From positions 186,001 through 250,000 of the forward strand of contig DGVD01000018.1 in NCBI GenBank assembly GCA_002395835.1: 64,000 nt of DNA, in the 5' to 3' direction. This stretch comes from Bacteroidales bacterium UBA4293 (GTDB lineage Bacteria > Bacteroidota > Bacteroidia > Bacteroidales > Bacteroidaceae). The position numbers were made by a program, and so were the translations under genes. Below, piece by piece: positions 61,236 through 64,000 of this stretch (the first letter of the stretch is position 1; every line of letters starts with the position of its first letter). The notes under the pieces are model-generated. The model worked only from the letters and a program-made list of their open reading frames with translations. It was not told the origin of the DNA and made no database searches.

Positions 61236-61970
61236 ATGTTTGAAAAAGAAAGAGATAAATATCTGAATAAACACGGCTTTGAGAAAATGCACCTCAAAGC
61301 CGTGCTTTTCGATATGGACGGTGTGCTGTTTGATTCCATGAAGAATCATGCCGAGGCTTGGAGCAAAGCCATGACTCAAATGGGATTCCACTTTCCGAAA
61401 TCGGAAGCATACATGCATGAAGGGAGAACCGGTACTGGAACCATCAACATCGTAACTCAACGGGAACTCAAACGAGATGCCACCGAAGAAGAAAAGGAAC
61501 AAATTTATAAGATAAAATCGGATTACTTTAACTCCCTGCCAAAAGCTGAGCCTATGCCTGGGGCATTGGAACTGCTGGAAAAGTTGAAAGTTGATCAGAT
61601 AACTCCTATATTGGTCACTGGAAGTGCGCAGAAATCACTGATTGGCCGACTTAATCAGCATTTCCCTAATACTTTTGTCCCTGAACTGATGGTTACTGCT
61701 TTTGATGTAAAATATGGCAAACCGAATCCTGAACCTTATTTAATAGGTAAAAGAAAAGGAAATTTGGAACTGAATGAAGGCATTGTAGTAGAAAATGCAC
61801 CATTAGGTATTGAATCATCCTCTAAGGCTGGTTTCTTTACGGTAGCCGTCAACACAGGTCCTCTAGACAATAAAATACTTCTAGACGCAGGTGCAGACTT
61901 GCTATTTCCATCCATGCAAGAACTTGCGAACCATTGGAGTGAGCTTCGCAAATGTCTTCAACAACCATAA
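61236..61970 (+). CDS. HAD-superfamily phosphatase/phosphomutase-like hydrolase
   Basis: 244 residues. HAD motif I LKAVLFDMDGVLFDSM (nucleophile Asp in DMDGV), motif II VTGSAQKSL, motif III Lys in KYGKPNPEPYL, motif IV with VVENAPLGIESSSKAG, and an alpha-helical cap between I and II. The pattern is that of beta-phosphoglucomutase-like phosphatases; a sugar phosphate is the likely substrate. ATG 61236 is chosen; an internal ATG 61287 (MHLKAV) sits in the loop of a 12-bp perfect hairpin (61272-61304). Last gene of the lysS operon. Confidence 0.9.
   Translation: MFEKERDKYLNKHGFEKMHLKAVLFDMDGVLFDSMKNHAEAWSKAMTQMGFHFPKSEAYMHEGRTGTGTINIVTQRELKRDATEEEKEQIYKIKSDYFNSLPKAEPMPGALELLEKLKVDQITPILVTGSAQKSLIGRLNQHFPNTFVPELMVTAFDVKYGKPNPEPYLIGKRKGNLELNEGIVVENAPLGIESSSKAGFFTVAVNTGPLDNKILLDAGADLLFPSMQELANHWSELRKCLQQP
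61272..61309 (+). promoter_or_regulatory. Perfect 12-bp hairpin with T-run inside the HAD 5' coding region
   Basis: CACGGCTTTGAG (61272-61283) pairs with CTCAAAGCCGTG (61293-61304) around a 9-base loop that contains ATG 61287, then CTTTTC follows. It resembles an intrinsic terminator between pgi and the body of the HAD gene. Confidence 0.6.
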
Positions 61971-61975
61971 AAGAA

Positions 61976-62004
61976 AAGATGCAGGATTTAAACTCCTGCA
62001 TCTT
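61976..62004. terminator. Bidirectional terminator overlapping the DUF4738 stop
   Basis: AAGATGCAGGA (61976-61986, with A-run before) pairs with TCCTGCATCTT (61994-62004). It ends the lysS operon on the plus strand and overlaps the last codons and stop of the convergent DUF4738 gene. Confidence 0.82.
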
Positions 62005-62608
62005 CTAAATTAGCTTTTTCCTTCAGCTCTTTATTTTCCGTATCTAGATCAGCATCACTAGCTGTATCAGTGAGAGGGTCCTTGTCTATTTTTACTTGCC
62101 CATCAGTCATTACCTTAATTCTTAAAGGTACAAACATTTCTTCATCTTGTGGATAACCCACAGCTGCTGCAAACTGAATACCACCATCTATCACATGATC
62201 GAATACCAAACCCTCCAGAATGGAATTCTTCATCATATCCGGCTCAATAAAGTTAGAGAAGCTGTTTTTTGTGAAAGTCTTGCTATAGATAACCGTTTCA
62301 CCTCGCATGACACGCAGACTGGCTGTATTGTCGAAAAAGATAGCATTGTGAGAATAATCTCCACGAACCTGAGGCAGTTCGTCACTGGACACCCTATGAA
62401 TTTCATAGGTATACAATACTCCATCAACTCTTACTGTATCACGCATCAACTGTTCCTGAGAACGTTGCTCACCACTTAAATCAGCATCTACAATATCCTC
62501 AATGGAAAGTTCATTTTCCAATTCCTCATCTGTCTTAGGTGTATTCTTGCATCCAGAAAGAAATAAACCAAAAGCCAAGACTGACAAAATATACCCTTTC
62601 GCTTTCAT
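61988..62608 (-). CDS. DUF4738-like lipoprotein
   Basis: 206 residues. Lipoprotein signal KAKGYILSVLAFGLFLSGC. The mature part has an acidic linker then a beta-rich domain (RVDGVLYTYEIHRVSSDELP, HNAIFFDNTASLRVMRGETV, TKNSFSNFIEPDMMKNSILE) ending in an acidic tail. This agrees with Bacteroidales DUF4738 lipoproteins; no function is known. It is convergent with the HAD gene. A possible -7 box (TATTTTTG, 62658-62665) lies upstream. Confidence 0.72.
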   Translation of the reverse strand: MKAKGYILSVLAFGLFLSGCKNTPKTDEELENELSIEDIVDADLSGEQRSQEQLMRDTVRVDGVLYTYEIHRVSSDELPQVRGDYSHNAIFFDNTASLRVMRGETVIYSKTFTKNSFSNFIEPDMMKNSILEGLVFDHVIDGGIQFAAAVGYPQDEEMFVPLRIKVMTDGQVKIDKDPLTDTASDADLDTENKELKEKANLEDAGV

Positions 62609-62820
62609 ATTCGATTATTAAGAATAGTGCAAAGTAAACAAAAAATATCGATATATACAAAAATAAAGTCCACTCGTTTCACAACGTGTGGACTCTTAGT
62701 GAGAAAACTAAAAACTCAACTATACTTTTATGCTTATGAAAACTGCCGCAAAATTGGTAAAAAAATCTTGAAAAAACAAATTAATTGAGTTAAAAAATTC
62801 ATTTTTTCCCTTATACTAAT

Positions 62821-62828
62821 TAAATTTG
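62821..62828 (+). promoter_or_regulatory. Candidate -7 box (TAAATTTG) for the DUF4230 pair
   Basis: TAAATTTG matches TAnnTTTG and overlaps an in-frame ATG at 62826, which rules that codon out as start if this promoter is used. The -33 region is only weakly matched. Confidence 0.62.
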
Positions 62829-62849
62829 CATTATAAATACAGAATAAAA

Positions 62850-63611
62850 ATGGATAAAACCGACCTAAATGTAAATTTTGAAGAAATCAAAAAGAAAAGG
62901 AAGCCACTTGGTCTTACTTTTATTATTCTGTTGCTTCTAGGCATTCTGCTTTTTTTGATTAGAAGTTGTGAGACTGAAAATGCCTTGGTAAAGAGTTCCC
63001 TCAAAACAGATGATGTGGAATTAGGGAATGATATGGAAAAACTAGTTTTTAAGATTCAAAACTGTTCCAGACTTTATACCACAGAATATAAAATTCATAA
63101 GATTGTCACTCACGAAGACCAGAAAGTCTTAAAGATGGGTGGTTTGAAAATCGAAATTCCATTAACAGACCGACATATAGCAGTTCCCATGGATGTGACC
63201 TTGAAAGCCTATATAGATTTAGGCACATTCAGCGAGAATAGTATTAAGACGGATGGAGAACACATCCTCATTACTTTGCCAGACCCTCATGTAGAGGTGA
63301 CCTCAACCATGGTAGACCATGACAATACGCTCATCCATAATTCCTTCATTAGAAGTAATTATACCGCTAAAGAACAGGAACAACTGCATCGTCAAGGATT
63401 AAAATCCATAACTGACAATATTCTGGAAACAGACATATTGGAAAATGCCAAGCTTAGTGCCACTCGCACCTTAGTCCCAATGATCACCCGCATGGGGTAT
63501 AAAGAAGAAAATATTCGTATTTCTTTCAGCAAGGAAAAGTTTAACGTGGCAGACTTAAGCCGACTGATAGACACCAACAATGCCACATCAATACAATCTA
63601 AAAGAGAATAA
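62850..63611 (+). CDS. DUF4230 domain protein, single-pass membrane anchored (copy 1)
   Basis: 253 residues from ATG 62850, preferred because the upstream ATG 62826 lies within the predicted promoter. A cytoplasmic basic start (NFEEIKKKRKPLG) precedes one membrane helix (LTFIILLLLGILLFLI). The outer domain is DUF4230-like: NCSRLYTTEYKIHKIVTHED, VPMDVTLKAYIDLG, GEHILITLPDPHVEVTSTMV and a C-terminal helical part (AKLSATRTLVPMITRMGYKE). Function unknown. A second DUF4230 gene starts 3 bp downstream. Confidence 0.83.
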   Translation: MDKTDLNVNFEEIKKKRKPLGLTFIILLLLGILLFLIRSCETENALVKSSLKTDDVELGNDMEKLVFKIQNCSRLYTTEYKIHKIVTHEDQKVLKMGGLKIEIPLTDRHIAVPMDVTLKAYIDLGTFSENSIKTDGEHILITLPDPHVEVTSTMVDHDNTLIHNSFIRSNYTAKEQEQLHRQGLKSITDNILETDILENAKLSATRTLVPMITRMGYKEENIRISFSKEKFNVADLSRLIDTNNATSIQSKRE

Positions 63612-63614
63612 CCT

Positions 63615-64000
63615 ATGAATCCTATCCAACAAACAAACAAAAACTCAGGGTGGAAATGGGTACTTCTCCTTATCCTAGTCCTCATCGCCGTTGTCGTGTT
63701 GTGGATGAAGAGCTGCAATGGCCCAATCCTCGATATAGAAACTTCTAACCCGGAGAATAAGATTCTTATTTCTCCAGAAGAGATACGTAGTATAGAAGAC
63801 ATCGGGCAATGGGTATTTCTAAACGTAGAATCTGAAGAGATTGTGGATACCACCCGAAGACACTTTTTCCGCAGTGATGATGCTCTTTCCAGAATTTATG
63901 TCTGCAACATGCGTTTTGGCATAGACATGAATGAAGTGAAAGGTACTGACTGGTTTATCACCAGCGGAGATACAGCAAAATTAGCCTTGCCTGCTGTCAG
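63615..64000 (+). CDS. DUF4230 domain protein, single-pass membrane anchored (copy 2, partial)
   Basis: ATG at 63615; open to the right window edge (about 128 codons). A short N-terminus (NPIQQTNKNSGWKW) leads into one membrane helix (VLLLILVLIAVVVLWM), then IEDIGQWVFLNVESEEIVDT and SRIYVCNMRFGIDMNEVKG, which parallels the start of the DUF4230 domain in copy 1. The pair is probably a two-gene operon encoding related envelope proteins. The C-terminal half is outside the window. Confidence 0.78.
   Translation, partial: MNPIQQTNKNSGWKWVLLLILVLIAVVVLWMKSCNGPILDIETSNPENKILISPEEIRSIEDIGQWVFLNVESEEIVDTTRRHFFRSDDALSRIYVCNMRFGIDMNEVKGTDWFITSGDTAKLALPAV

Noticed and set aside
1..64000. tRNA, rRNA or insertion sequences
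   Set aside because: No cloverleaf-type tRNA sequence, rRNA stretch, transposase or flanking inverted repeats with target duplications could be recognised by eye; a short tRNA could still be missed without a covariance search.

Overview
The window reads as chromosome of a gut-type Bacteroidales (Bacteroides, Phocaeicola or Prevotella-like; the genus cannot be fixed from this sequence alone). Evidence: SusC/SusD outer-membrane pairs, many signal-peptide or lipoprotein glycosidases, Bacteroidetes promoters of the form TTTG-N19-21-TAnnTTTG upstream of most transcription units, the HU-like protein typical of the group, and an ilv operon carrying an acyl-ACP thioesterase. No rRNA, tRNA, insertion sequence, prophage or CRISPR array was seen.

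Layout. (1) 1-4.6 kb: the start of an RND efflux pump gene with its membrane-fusion lipoprotein, a SPOR lipoprotein and an HU-like protein (all minus), then a small plus-strand envelope operon (YtxH, holin-like membrane protein, unknown). A four-copy 22-bp repeat array lies between the two groups. (2) 4.6-10.8 kb: branched-chain amino acid operon ilvD-ilvB-ilvN-thioesterase-ilvC (minus), preceded by a leader with a 29-residue Val/Leu-rich peptide and an intrinsic terminator, i.e. a complete-looking transcription attenuator. (3) 11-54.5 kb: a large glycan-utilisation region best explained as host or fungal N-glycan degradation: transglutaminase-like protein; GPH sugar symporter and GH130 mannosyl-GlcNAc phosphorylase; a minus-strand cluster of PNGase F, GH29, GH3, GH92, NagB, a NagB-like/PIG-L fusion, a second GH29, a CBM9-like protein and a TIM-barrel lipoprotein; an uncharacterised four-gene operon (small exported protein, CxxCH beta-propeller lipoprotein, DUF6057-like membrane protein, YitT); two SusCD pairs; and three tandem plus-strand GH92 genes. 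(4) 54.5-64 kb: housekeeping genes cutC, FKBP-type PPIase, aroC, lysS, gpsA, pgi, a HAD phosphatase, a DUF4738 lipoprotein and two tandem DUF4230 genes, the last cut by the window end.

Proposed pathway (inference): PNGase F frees N-glycans from glycoprotein, GH29 removes fucose, GH92 enzymes trim alpha-mannose, SusCD pairs import oligosaccharides, the GPH symporter carries the Man-GlcNAc core across the inner membrane, GH130 phosphorolyses it, and PIG-L/NagB route the GlcNAc into fructose-6-phosphate. No sialidase, beta-galactosidase, GH20, GH18, sensor regulator or ECF sigma factor is visible in the window.

Most notable observations: the ilv attenuator; a four-copy 23-bp palindromic repeat array between divergent susC and GH92; a GH92 in which the general-acid Glu is Gln (a feature I associate with mannose-1-phosphate-mannose hydrolases); a NagB-like domain that has lost its catalytic residues but is fused to an intact-looking PIG-L deacetylase; and a pair of paralogous exported proteins, one near each SusCD pair.
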